A DNA stretch of 44,202 bases, taken from assembly GCA_016931855.1 (NCBI GenBank), contig JAFGDZ010000061.1:1-44202 (forward strand). The letters run 5' to 3'. Both the position numbers and the translations under genes were made by a program. Below, in pieces: positions 16,859 through 24,825 of this stretch. The notes beneath the pieces are model-generated. The model was not told where the DNA came from. It saw nothing but the letters and a program-made list of their open reading frames with translations, and did no database searches. Each line of letters begins with the position of its first letter. Within the stretch, counting starts at the first letter, position 1. This DNA comes from Bacteroidales bacterium (GTDB lineage: Bacteria > Bacteroidota > Bacteroidia > Bacteroidales > Tenuifilaceae).

Positions 16859-18703
16859 TTGGCTGCAATTAGAGAAATAGAACTGCTGGCTCCAGCTAAG
16901 GATGCCGACTCTGGCATAGCCGCAATTACTTACGGAGCCGATGCGGTTTACATTGGCCCCGAAAAATTTGGTGCCAGAGTTGCAGTAGGGAACTCGCTAT
17001 CGGAAATTGAGCGATTGGTTATCTTTGCGCATCAGTACCACGCAAAGGTTTACGCCACCATAAATACCATTATTTATGATAATGAACTGGAGCAAGCACT
17101 CCTACTTATAAACGACCTTTATCGGGTTGGGGTTGATGCTATAATCATACAAGATTTGGGAATACTTGAGATGGATTTACCCCCAATCCCAATTTTTGCC
17201 AGTACACAAACCCATAATCACAGCGTTGAACGCGTAAAATTTCTTCAAGAAGTTGGAATGCAGCGCGTTATTCTTGCTCGTGAGCTTTCCATTAACGAGA
17301 TTAAAGAGATTAGCAACTCAACCTCTGTTGATATTGAAGCCTTTGTTCATGGGGCTATTTGCGTATCGTACAGCGGGCAGTGCTACATGAGCCACTACAT
17401 AACGGGGCGTAGCGCCAACCGTGGTGAGTGCGCCCAACCATGCCGATCGGCCTACGACCTTATTGACGAGAACGGGAATATCATCATAAAGGAAAAACAT
17501 CTGCTATCGCCAAAGGATCTAAACCTCTCTGCTCATCTATCCAACTTAATTGACGCAGGAGTAACCTCTTTTAAAATTGAAGGCCGACTAAAGGATGTTG
17601 AATACGTTAAAAACATAACGCTACATTACCGTTTACTCCTTGATAAGCTAATAGCGCGCGAAAAGGGGCTAAAAAGAGCATCGGCGGGCACAATTACTAC
17701 GCAATTAGCTCCCAATCCAAGCAAAAGCTACAACAGAGGCTTCACCACCCACTTTATGAACGGGAGGCAACAGGGAATCGCATCCTTTAACACTCAAAAA
17801 GCAATAGGCCAAAAACTGGGAATTGTGTCCTTTGTCTCCGATAATTGGTTTAGCATTGATACCCAAGAACCATTATCGAACAACGATGGGCTCTGCTTTT
17901 TTAACCAAAACGATAAGCTAACAGGAATCAAGGTTAACCGTGCCGAGGGAAATAGGGTTTACCCACTAGAAATGAACAGCATATACATAGGCGCCGAGAT
18001 CTATAGAAACAGCGACAAGGCATTTTCTCGCAACCTAAGTAGCGATAATACCCGAAGATTAATACAATGCAGCATTAGCGTTAACAGAACCGCCTCGCAG
18101 CTATTTTTTGTAGTAACCGACGAGGATGGCATGGCAACCCAGCAAATTGTTGCAAACACCTTTGATTTAGCAAATAATGCCACCAAGGCTAAAGAAACAC
18201 TTGTTACACAGCTATCAAAAACAGGAGATACAATTTACTCCATCGAAAGGGTTGACATAGCCTGCCCCGAGATTCCCTTTATCCCCATATCAACACTAAA
18301 CGCTATTAGGCGTGAGCTTCTAGCAAATCACACCGATACTAGAATTAAAAATCACCCTAGAAAAGAGGTGAAACTAGAGCAAAACACCGCTCCTCTCCCA
18401 AATAAGCTAACAAGCTACAAGGATAATATATCCAACAGCCTTGCCGAACAGTTTTATGCCCGACATGGAGCGGCTAATACATCCAAAGCATTTGAGCTAA
18501 GCAAAAGCAGCCTGCCCAATTCCCTAACGCTAATGACAACGCGTTACTGCATTAAATATGAGCTGGGAATTTGCCCAACCCATCAGAACGGGAAGCCACA
18601 AACACTGTTTTTAAGGGACAATAATGCCATATACCCACTACAGTTTGATTGTAAGCAGTGCGTAATGCTAGTAAAAGAACCTCAACCGAAAAACAAGGAA
18701 TAG
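16859..18703 (+). CDS. rlhA: U32-family 23S rRNA C2501 hydroxylase RlhA, TTG start
   Basis: U32 'peptidase' family protein of 614 residues, matching RlhA (YdcP) along its length. In E. coli RlhA makes 5-hydroxycytidine at 23S rRNA position 2501. The N-terminal barrel begins ELLAPAKDADSGIAAITYGA. The U32 signature lies around residues 160-200 and supplies the clustered cysteines (HGAICVSYSGQCYMS, then GECAQPCR). A DUF3656-like region follows from about residue 380. The C-terminus has the RlhA-type cysteine segments YCIKYELGICP and FDCKQCVM. The start must be non-ATG: the first in-frame ATG lies far inside the conserved barrel, and the TTG at 16859, 12 bases after the HAD gene stop, fits the family N-terminus. 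The next gene follows one base after its stop. Confidence 0.88.
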   Translation: MAAIREIELLAPAKDADSGIAAITYGADAVYIGPEKFGARVAVGNSLSEIERLVIFAHQYHAKVYATINTIIYDNELEQALLLINDLYRVGVDAIIIQDLGILEMDLPPIPIFASTQTHNHSVERVKFLQEVGMQRVILARELSINEIKEISNSTSVDIEAFVHGAICVSYSGQCYMSHYITGRSANRGECAQPCRSAYDLIDENGNIIIKEKHLLSPKDLNLSAHLSNLIDAGVTSFKIEGRLKDVEYVKNITLHYRLLLDKLIAREKGLKRASAGTITTQLAPNPSKSYNRGFTTHFMNGRQQGIASFNTQKAIGQKLGIVSFVSDNWFSIDTQEPLSNNDGLCFFNQNDKLTGIKVNRAEGNRVYPLEMNSIYIGAEIYRNSDKAFSRNLSSDNTRRLIQCSISVNRTASQLFFVVTDEDGMATQQIVANTFDLANNATKAKETLVTQLSKTGDTIYSIERVDIACPEIPFIPISTLNAIRRELLANHTDTRIKNHPRKEVKLEQNTAPLPNKLTSYKDNISNSLAEQFYARHGAANTSKAFELSKSSLPNSLTLMTTRYCIKYELGICPTHQNGKPQTLFLRDNNAIYPLQFDCKQCVMLVKEPQPKNKE

Positions 18704-18704
18704 A

Positions 18705-19613
18705 ATGAAAGCGATAGAAACAACTGGCTGGACCGAATACGAGCTAATAGATACAGGGAATTTTGAGAAACTTGAACGGTTTGGCGACGTAACCGTTGCG
18801 CGCCCAGAGCCACAGGCTGTTTGGAACAAATCGCTTAGCCAAGCAGAGTGGGATCGCCTTGCCAATGCGTACTTTGTCCGGAACAAGGAGGGCAAGCAAA
18901 GCCAATCAATGGGCGACAGCGAACGCGGCGAGTGGCGCATAAAACCCAGAACAAAGGAACAGTGGTACATCCAGTATAAAAGCCAGCAGCTAAACCTTAG
19001 CTTTAGGCTAGGACTAACGTCGTTTAAACATGTTGGACTATTCCCTGAGCAAGCCAACAACTGGGAGTTTATATTTAAATCGGTTCAGCAAATAAAGGAA
19101 CACCAACCTACCCCAAAAGTCCTTAACCTTTTTGCTTACACCGGCGGAGCCTCACTAGCCGCAAAAGCGGCAGGTGCCGATACCACACACGTTGATTCTG
19201 TTAAGCAGGTTGTTTCCTGGGCAAAAGAAAACATGGAAGCCTCTCACCAAGATAACATACGCTGGATTGTTGATGATGCGCTAAAGTTTGCCCAGCGAGA
19301 GGTTCGCCGTGGCAATACTTACAATGGAATTATACTAGACCCTCCCGCATACGGTAGAGGGCCACAAGGTGAAAAGTGGATTTTGGAGGAGAATATTAAT
19401 GAGATAGTAAGCCTATGCAAACAGCTACTTCAGCCTCAGCATTCATTCCTTGTTCTAAACCTATACTCCATGGGACTATCGGCACTTGTTGGGGAGTCCC
19501 TTGTTAAAAGCATATTTGGAGAACTGCAGAATATTGAAGTGGGCGAATCCTTTATTACAGATAGCTTTAATAAAAAGCTCCCTCTTGGCGTTTTCATTCG
19601 ATTTCAACTGTAA
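18705..19613 (+). CDS. COG1092-type SAM-dependent methyltransferase (RlmI/RlmK-like)
   Basis: Class I Rossmann-fold methyltransferase of 302 residues. The SAM motif I is VLNLFAYTGGASLAAKAAGA (about 140-160), followed by an acidic strand (HVDSVKQVVSWAKEN) and the catalytic IV motif ILDPPAYGRGP. This resembles rRNA methyltransferases of the RlmI/RlmK/L group, but it lacks their N-terminal PUA domain and has a different N-terminal region. The start lies one base after the rlhA stop, so translation is probably coupled. The pairing with rlhA suggests 23S rRNA modification, which is inference. The target base is unknown. Confidence 0.85.
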   Translation: MKAIETTGWTEYELIDTGNFEKLERFGDVTVARPEPQAVWNKSLSQAEWDRLANAYFVRNKEGKQSQSMGDSERGEWRIKPRTKEQWYIQYKSQQLNLSFRLGLTSFKHVGLFPEQANNWEFIFKSVQQIKEHQPTPKVLNLFAYTGGASLAAKAAGADTTHVDSVKQVVSWAKENMEASHQDNIRWIVDDALKFAQREVRRGNTYNGIILDPPAYGRGPQGEKWILEENINEIVSLCKQLLQPQHSFLVLNLYSMGLSALVGESLVKSIFGELQNIEVGESFITDSFNKKLPLGVFIRFQL

Positions 19614-19709
19614 GACACTGATTAAATAGCGTTTATCTGCTTTTAAAAAACTTACATGTTCTATATTGAGCCTTCGACCAAAATTATAAAAACCGATTTC
19701 CTTTTTTAC

Positions 19710-19718
19710 TACCTTTAC
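19710..19718 (+). promoter_or_regulatory. Possible -7 promoter element for the SiaC-like gene
   Basis: TACCTTTAC differs from TAnnTTTG in the last base. It lies 28 bases before the ATG at 19747. Confidence 0.35.
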
Positions 19719-19746
19719 ATTACAATTTATAAACAACCAAAAAACC

Positions 19747-20127
19747 ATGGAAATTTTATCAATAAAAGGAACTAGCCAAACTCCTGAAGTTATTCTTGAC
19801 AAAGAAAGTGGCCGGTTTCAATTTATTGGGAACTCGTTACCCGAAGATGCGAAAGGTTTTTTTGAGCCAATACTAACTTGGTGGGACGAGTATGCAACTA
19901 ATCCTAATCAGGAAACAACAATTACCTTTAGGATGATGTACTATAACACCCCAAGCTCTAAGCTCTTTTACCAGATACTAAAGAAAGTGGAACAGATAAT
20001 AAAAGAAGGCGCTAAAGCGCAGGTTAACTGGGAGTATGCCGACGACGATCCCGACATGAAGGATGCTGGCATTGATTATGCCGATAACCTTGATGTCCCC
20101 TTTAAATTTATTGCGTACAAAGCATAG
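19747..20127 (+). CDS. SiaC family (DUF1987) regulatory phosphoprotein
   Basis: Cytoplasmic protein of 126 residues matching the DUF1987/SiaC family over its whole length. In Pseudomonas, SiaC is phosphorylated on Thr68 by the kinase SiaB, dephosphorylated by SiaA, and in its unphosphorylated form activates the diguanylate cyclase SiaD. Here a threonine also falls exactly at residue 68, in the segment YYNTPSSK. No siaA, siaB or siaD gene lies in this window, so the partner kinase and target are elsewhere or different. It is monocistronic and ends at a bidirectional terminator. Confidence in the family is high; confidence in c-di-GMP control in this organism is low. Confidence 0.88.
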   Translation: MEILSIKGTSQTPEVILDKESGRFQFIGNSLPEDAKGFFEPILTWWDEYATNPNQETTITFRMMYYNTPSSKLFYQILKKVEQIIKEGAKAQVNWEYADDDPDMKDAGIDYADNLDVPFKFIAYKA

Positions 20128-20138
20128 AAGAACCAACG

Positions 20139-20165
20139 AAAAAGCGCCTACTCGGCGCTTTTTTT
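20139..20165. terminator. Bidirectional terminator between the SiaC-like gene and the LPP20-like gene
   Basis: The stem AAAAAGCGCC / GGCGCTTTTT (20139-20148 with 20154-20163) has a 5-base loop, with a T run on the plus strand and an A run giving T on the minus strand. It serves both converging genes. Confidence 0.9.
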
Positions 20166-20166
20166 G

Positions 20167-21459
20167 TTACCAATCGGTAGTGTAGCTATGATTGTATATT
20201 CGGTATGTTTTAGCCTCGCCTGTTGAATCGTTCCTGTAGTATATATAGCCGTAAACAAAGGTTACGCTTTTACCCTTTGTTGTTGTAGCCTTAACACCTA
20301 AAGGCTTAGTAACTTCAAGTTTTAGGCTATGATTTCCCTTCCCCGAGAAGCTCTGACCTATATCCTCTATAACAACAGGAGCAACACCCGTCCATTCTAG
20401 CTCAACCTTTTCCACAGTAAATGGGGCTGCATACTTTGACACCAGCGTTATGTCTAGCATTGCAGAGCTTACATGCTCACCATCGGTTTCAATGGATGTT
20501 AAACGGAAAGGATCGCTAACGTAAATGCGCGCCTTATTCTCTGAGATATCAAAATAGAAGTTCTTTTTTACCGAGCTGTTTCCAAAGCGGTAGGAAACAA
20601 GAATATTATTTTCTGGGTCGTCATAGCAATTCTCAAAGTCGTACTTCACAACCCAATGATCGGTACTGTTGATGGTTGATAGAATGCGGGCGCACTCCGA
20701 TTTTAGCGTAGGTTTACGTACGGTACTAATTGTGCGCTCACCTAGGCGTAACGAGTACTTTAGCTCGCCCAAGCCGCTCTCCTGCTCCACTAGCTCTATT
20801 GACTCATACAAAGCCCTATAGCGAGTAATGGTAAGCTCCGCTTGATCCTTGCGGCCGTCCATAAAGTACTCGGTAAGAATTTTTAGCTCATCAATATTTT
20901 TAGCAATAGCCTCAACGCTTTCAACAGTATTTACCTGCGCAGCCAAATCTTCCAGCTGTCTAGTTAGCTCGGCATCGCGCATTTTAAAATCGCTAACCAG
21001 TTTTTTTAGTTCAAACTCAGGGAATGGGTATTTTATATGATAGTTAAAGCGAACAGAACGATCCGCCTTATTCTCTACTTTTTCCCAGTAGTAATCCTCA
21101 ACTTTTGATAAGGATATGCCTTGTAGAAAAGGCACCTTCCCTGATTGAGCCGTAGTGGTTGAGGCGAATTTTTCCAAGAACACCGAAACGTTATTGTTAT
21201 AATTAGCCTCTTCTGTACGCATCTCCGAACGGGAACTCACATTTTCGGCAACCGAATTAACTATGCGCTCCTTAATCATGCTCAGTGCACTATTTTGAGC
21301 CTCGTCAAGTGTTAATCCACCACCTGAAACAATAATGTAATCCTTTTCAATGCCGTTTATCCACTTAGGCGTTTTCCCGCTTTTATCAACCACCTTAAGC
21401 TGAGCAATGCCCAAAGATGAGATACAAACTAGCACTAGTATCAACAAATTTCGTTTCAT
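20167..21459 (-). CDS. Exported LPP20-domain protein of the envelope cluster
   Basis: Secreted protein of 430 residues with a signal peptide of about 20 (ending GIAQ). Residues ~33-75 look like an LPP20 domain: PKWINGIEKDYIIVSGGGLT then an alanine/isoleucine ladder (residues 46-70). A helical region spans 150-240. The C-terminal half is beta-rich with no recognised family. It is the last gene of a six-gene leftward block of exported proteins. It is separated from the other five by 179 bases holding a perfect hairpin and its own -7 box (21511-21519), so it can be expressed independently. The role is unknown. LPP20 proteins elsewhere (for example FlgP) build outer-membrane rings. Confidence 0.75.
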   Translation of the reverse strand: MKRNLLILVLVCISSLGIAQLKVVDKSGKTPKWINGIEKDYIIVSGGGLTLDEAQNSALSMIKERIVNSVAENVSSRSEMRTEEANYNNNVSVFLEKFASTTTAQSGKVPFLQGISLSKVEDYYWEKVENKADRSVRFNYHIKYPFPEFELKKLVSDFKMRDAELTRQLEDLAAQVNTVESVEAIAKNIDELKILTEYFMDGRKDQAELTITRYRALYESIELVEQESGLGELKYSLRLGERTISTVRKPTLKSECARILSTINSTDHWVVKYDFENCYDDPENNILVSYRFGNSSVKKNFYFDISENKARIYVSDPFRLTSIETDGEHVSSAMLDITLVSKYAAPFTVEKVELEWTGVAPVVIEDIGQSFSGKGNHSLKLEVTKPLGVKATTTKGKSVTFVYGYIYYRNDSTGEAKTYRIYNHSYTTDW

Positions 21460-21510
21460 CTCTAGAATCCTTAGAGTATTAATTTACTGTACTTGTCACG
21501 CACGCTATGC

Positions 21511-21519
21511 GCAAAAATA
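21511..21519 (-). promoter_or_regulatory. Bacteroidota -7 promoter element for the 430-residue LPP20-like gene
   Basis: On the minus strand this is TATTTTTGC, matching TAnnTTTG. TTTC, one base from the -33 TTTG, lies 20 bases upstream. The leader is about 45 bases. Confidence 0.55.
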
Positions 21520-21592
21520 ATTCCTGATTGCTCCTATGCGAAATGAGAATCAAGCGCTTGGAACGTTCAAACAAACGAACTATCCTTATAGC

Positions 21593-21620
21593 AATCAGCA
21601 ACCCCTAAGGGTTGCTGATT
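21593..21620. other. Perfect 12-base-pair hairpin between cluster genes
   Basis: AATCAGCAACCC (21593-21604) and GGGTTGCTGATT (21609-21620) are exact inverse complements around a 4-base loop. No T run follows on either strand. It may be an mRNA 3'-end stabiliser, processing site or weak terminator for the five upstream genes. Confidence 0.8.
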
Positions 21621-21638
21621 AGAATTTGCGAGACGAAA

Positions 21639-22217
21639 TTATGGACGCTCGTTAGCAAGTTTATCCATTTCTTCGTTAAAGATGCTCTCAAACTTCATCT
21701 TATCATAGTCAAGCTGAAGCTTTTGATCTTTGCTTATACGATCCTTAATGTTGTTTAGAAGCTCGTCTTTAGCAACCTCAACAGCAACATATACATTGTA
21801 CTTTCCTTCTTTATTAAAAGTTTTTGAGCAAACTGTAGAAACGTTATTAAGCTCTTGGCTAACAACGTCGCGGGTTAGCTGTTCAAACTTCTCTTCAAAC
21901 TCAGAAGCATCGTTAAATGTACGCTCGTTGGTGTAACGGTCGGTAACCGACTTAATGGTACGGTTAATAGATGCAGCAAGGTTTGTGTTAGCGTCTAAAC
22001 TTGCTTTACGCTTAGCAGTACTTAGATCTTGGCTATTCCCCATACCTGTTCCACGGAAGAACTTAGCATCGCTATGGAATTCAACATCGCTACAAGGAAC
22101 GTTAACTTCGGTTCCCATTGAGTTGTCGGTAGCAGCTTTCTTGCTTCCACCACAACTTGCCATTGTAAATGCACCAGCAACTGCTAATGCTAAGAAAAGG
22201 TTTTTTGTTAGTTTCAT
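21639..22217 (-). CDS. LPP20-like outer-membrane lipoprotein
   Basis: Lipoprotein of 192 residues. The signal peptide ends in lipobox MASC with the lipidated cysteine at residue 22. The mature part has an LPP20-like segment at residues 55-84: KFFRGTGMGNSQDLSTAKRK, then an alanine-spaced helix. Further on, VYVAVEVAKDELLNNIKDR resembles the closing strand-helix of LPP20 and related curli-secretion-like domains. It lies in the middle of the exported-protein cluster, 65 bases downstream of the 22283-23251 gene. No characterised homologue comes to mind. By analogy with FlgP, assembly into an outer-membrane ring or disc is possible but not shown. Confidence 0.78.
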   Translation of the reverse strand: MKLTKNLFLALAVAGAFTMASCGGSKKAATDNSMGTEVNVPCSDVEFHSDAKFFRGTGMGNSQDLSTAKRKASLDANTNLAASINRTIKSVTDRYTNERTFNDASEFEEKFEQLTRDVVSQELNNVSTVCSKTFNKEGKYNVYVAVEVAKDELLNNIKDRISKDQKLQLDYDKMKFESIFNEEMDKLANERP

Positions 22218-22282
22218 AATTACGGGTTTTTAGAATTTGTAAAAGAGTAATGAATGTATGAAAAATTTGCTGAATTCCAATG

Positions 22283-23251
22283 TTACTTTTTGTAAAGCCA
22301 ATCCCAATTCCAGTTAAAGTAAGGAGCCGCCCCCCAGTGTGCCCAAGCAGCAGCAACGTCTTTAGCGGAGTTAATTATGAGTTTCTCCTTTTCAACAGAA
22401 TCGTCGTAAACCTTCATTTTGAAGTCCCAAACGTTTGCTCCATCGGCAAGTTGCTTTTGCTTAATTTCATCAACCAAAGCAGCAGCCTCTGCATAGCAGG
22501 CCATATCTGGGGTTATTTTTGAAACGTTTTCCTCAACCTTAGGAACATCCATGCTAGCATAAGCTGCTTTAGCAGCAGCCAACAGCTCACCGCACTTGTA
22601 ATCGGCATACTCCTTATAGATATCAACAGAAAGGTTCATGCTTTTATCAAAGCACTCAAGGCAAACATCGGGAACGGAAAGAAGAATGAACATAGCCTCT
22701 TCGTACTTCTTTTGTCCAGCAAGGGATTGAGCACCCTTAAGAACAACGTCGCACTTTGAGTTGTAAAACTCAATGATTTTTTCTTTTCCCTGCTCAATGA
22801 AACCACGGAACTGACCCGATTTTACGTTGATGTTCTTTAGTGCCTGCATATAGGCCTTATCTTCGCTCTGTCCAACACCTTTAGCCGAGATGGTTGTTTG
22901 GCTAAAGATAAGCTGACCAACAGCATCAACAACATAAAAGGTAACATCAACGTTAAGGGAGTGCATTGGGGGTGCAGAAGGGGTAATGTCTCGCGACACC
23001 ACATTAACCATGGGAACAATAAAGAAACGCGAGCTAACACCTGTTGCACCCAGCCCATTTTGAACGGCAATTTGCTGCATCTTATTTTGAAGCATTGCCC
23101 GTGCCGACTGGGGAATACCCTCTGCCTGATCGGGAACGACAGCGGCTAGTGCAACTCGTCCCAAATCGTCGGTTTTACCAAGGCTGTTCTGCGACAAGGA
23201 GCTGTATGTAACTCCTAAGGCAATGGCGGCTATTAGTAATATCTTTTTCAT
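22283..23251 (-). CDS. Exported CsgG/TolB-N-like protein of the envelope cluster
   Basis: Secreted protein of 322 residues, with a signal peptide of about 20 ending SLSQ. Residues 32-141 have the strand-helix pattern of CsgG/TolB-N-like domains: a first strand (VALAAVV), a helix (ARAMLQNKMQQIAVQNGLGA), a strand ending a loop (RFFIVPMVNVV), then two long strands (NVDVTFYVVDAV, LIFSQTTISAKGVGQ) running into an alanine-ladder helix at 125-141. The C-terminal part is helical with several cysteines and TPR-like spacing. This assignment is by pattern only. It has 28 bases to the next gene upstream and 65 to the next downstream, consistent with one operon. Confidence 0.68.
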   Translation of the reverse strand: MKKILLIAAIALGVTYSSLSQNSLGKTDDLGRVALAAVVPDQAEGIPQSARAMLQNKMQQIAVQNGLGATGVSSRFFIVPMVNVVSRDITPSAPPMHSLNVDVTFYVVDAVGQLIFSQTTISAKGVGQSEDKAYMQALKNINVKSGQFRGFIEQGKEKIIEFYNSKCDVVLKGAQSLAGQKKYEEAMFILLSVPDVCLECFDKSMNLSVDIYKEYADYKCGELLAAAKAAYASMDVPKVEENVSKITPDMACYAEAAALVDEIKQKQLADGANVWDFKMKVYDDSVEKEKLIINSAKDVAAAWAHWGAAPYFNWNWDWLYKK

Positions 23252-23279
23252 AAACTGTCGGTTTTAGGGTGGGAAGTAG

Positions 23280-24248
23280 CTATTTTTCGCCAATAATAAG
23301 CCAAGCCTCACCTAGTCCACGTAAATAAACCTTTGATGTAATCTCAAGATTATCGCGCAGGTACTTATTTAAGTCATTCACAAAAGAACGGGTATCTACA
23401 GCACGCTCACGTCCTTTGGCATCGGTTCGCATCATAGGAATACGAACCTGCTCAAGCTTCATGAAGTTCTCTGTGCCATCGGATAGGCTGTAACGTCCCT
23501 GTACGGTGTTATCGTAAAGCCAGTCCTCTATATGCTCAGTAAGCTCTTTCTCATCGCCACTAATGGTAAAGTAGCTCTCAAGGTTTTCGCCCCAGTTAGC
23601 CCACACGCGTATCATTATCTTAACCTCACGGCCATTGGCAAACATATCCTCAAAATGGCGCATTAACCCACCATTAAAGTTATCCATGTGTGAAAGCACT
23701 GCTTCCTCTAAAAGGAGCTCAGCACTTGCTGCCGAGGAGGGATTACCAGCACCTGCAACACCAGATACCTGCTTAGAGGTGTATGCATCTAGCCCTTTAA
23801 GATTAAAAACTATATACTTTTGAGGCCCTTTTCTCTTTACCTCAAAATCCAGATCCATTAGAATATCAGCCTTTGCGGTACGCTTAAGCATATCTATAGG
23901 GCTTTCTGCCATTTCCGACCCTGAGCTTGAGCTGGTAAGCAACGCCATTTCTGCGCTCTCCTGAGCCAAACTTTTTAGCTCCTGTTCTAAGTCTTTAAGC
24001 GGAAAGCCTCTATCGGCCATCATCTGCCCCATTTTGGTAATAACCAAACGCAGGTCGGGATCGTTTTGTAGTGCCGCTTTGTAATCGGGAAGGGTTTGCT
24101 TTACGCCCTGATTATCGAAGGTCATGCTATATCCACGGCTTATGCAGAACTGATCGCTAGGAACAACCATTATGGTTGGCTTTTTTGCCTGTCCCATAGC
24201 TAGCACTGCAAAAAGAACGCCTACAGCAGCCAATACGTATTTTTTCAT
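23280..24248 (-). CDS. Exported DUF6175-like protein of the envelope cluster
   Basis: Secreted protein of 322 residues with a signal peptide of about 20 (ending AMGQ). From memory it resembles Bacteroidota proteins filed as DUF6175, and I am only moderately sure of the number. Visible features are an early strand IMVVPSDQFC, a helix 55-105, the strand pair ADILMDLDFEV and KYIVFNLKGLDA, a Gly/Ala turn (VSGVAGAG, 161-168) and a helix. This order recalls CsgG/LpoB-type folds. The C-terminal part includes a stretch with predicted strands ending in LRGLGEAWLIIGEK. It sits in the exported-protein operon with 25-28-base gaps on both sides. Confidence 0.7.
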   Translation of the reverse strand: MKKYVLAAVGVLFAVLAMGQAKKPTIMVVPSDQFCISRGYSMTFDNQGVKQTLPDYKAALQNDPDLRLVITKMGQMMADRGFPLKDLEQELKSLAQESAEMALLTSSSSGSEMAESPIDMLKRTAKADILMDLDFEVKRKGPQKYIVFNLKGLDAYTSKQVSGVAGAGNPSSAASAELLLEEAVLSHMDNFNGGLMRHFEDMFANGREVKIMIRVWANWGENLESYFTISGDEKELTEHIEDWLYDNTVQGRYSLSDGTENFMKLEQVRIPMMRTDAKGRERAVDTRSFVNDLNKYLRDNLEITSKVYLRGLGEAWLIIGEK

Positions 24249-24273
24249 GATGATGCTTTTTATTGTTAAACTT

Positions 24274-24795
24274 TTAGAATCCGGAGTCTAATCTACGGGC
24301 AATACCATCGGCTTCAAGCTGCTTACGAAGGGAGTCGTACATTACCTGAACATAAATGGCAACCTTGTAGCCCTTTTTAATCTTAAGCCTGTCCTGACCC
24401 GCTGGCTCACCATCGGTGGTAACTGCAATAAACTGCAAATATTTTCCGCCTACCTCAAAGAACTTCTCAAAGTAGTCGGCATGTTTTACCTCTGCGTTAA
24501 CCTCAGAAATAATTGGAGGGGTTGGAGCAGAACCATTACCACCAGGAATTCCTTTAAAGATACACGCAGCAACGGCATGCTCCTTGGCATTCATAACGGC
24601 ATCCTCAACCTTTTTCCCATATCCCCAAACTTTAAAAACCTTGGTTCCATCCTGTCCAACGCCAATTGGCTCTATCTCGTAGTTATACTGGCTGTTGTAA
24701 AGTATTTTGCGCTCCTTACGGCTTTGGGCATTTGCATTAGGTAGCACTACAATAAACGCTAACACTGCTAGTAATGCGAATCTGTATAGTTTCAT
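24274..24795 (-). CDS. Small exported protein with LPP20-like segment
   Basis: Secreted protein of 173 residues, with signal peptide 1-23 ending ANA. The segment 53-80 (VFKVWGYGKKVEDAVMNAKE, then HAVAACIF) follows the same Gly-x-Gly plus alanine-ladder pattern as three other proteins of the cluster. A beta-rich part follows, with KVAIYVQVMYDSLRKQLE near the end resembling the last strand-helix of LPP20-type domains. No named family is recognised with confidence. It lies 30 bases after the barrel-protein gene and 25 before the DUF6175-like gene, so it is surely cotranscribed with them. Confidence 0.7.
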   Translation of the reverse strand: MKLYRFALLAVLAFIVVLPNANAQSRKERKILYNSQYNYEIEPIGVGQDGTKVFKVWGYGKKVEDAVMNAKEHAVAACIFKGIPGGNGSAPTPPIISEVNAEVKHADYFEKFFEVGGKYLQFIAVTTDGEPAGQDRLKIKKGYKVAIYVQVMYDSLRKQLEADGIARRLDSGF

Positions 24796-24825
24796 AATTA
24801 AGTTGTTTGATTAGTTAATATGCCT

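Noticed and set aside
18668-19060. 130-residue open frame antisense to the methyltransferase gene
   Set aside because: A shadow of the conserved gene, without promoter or family evidence.
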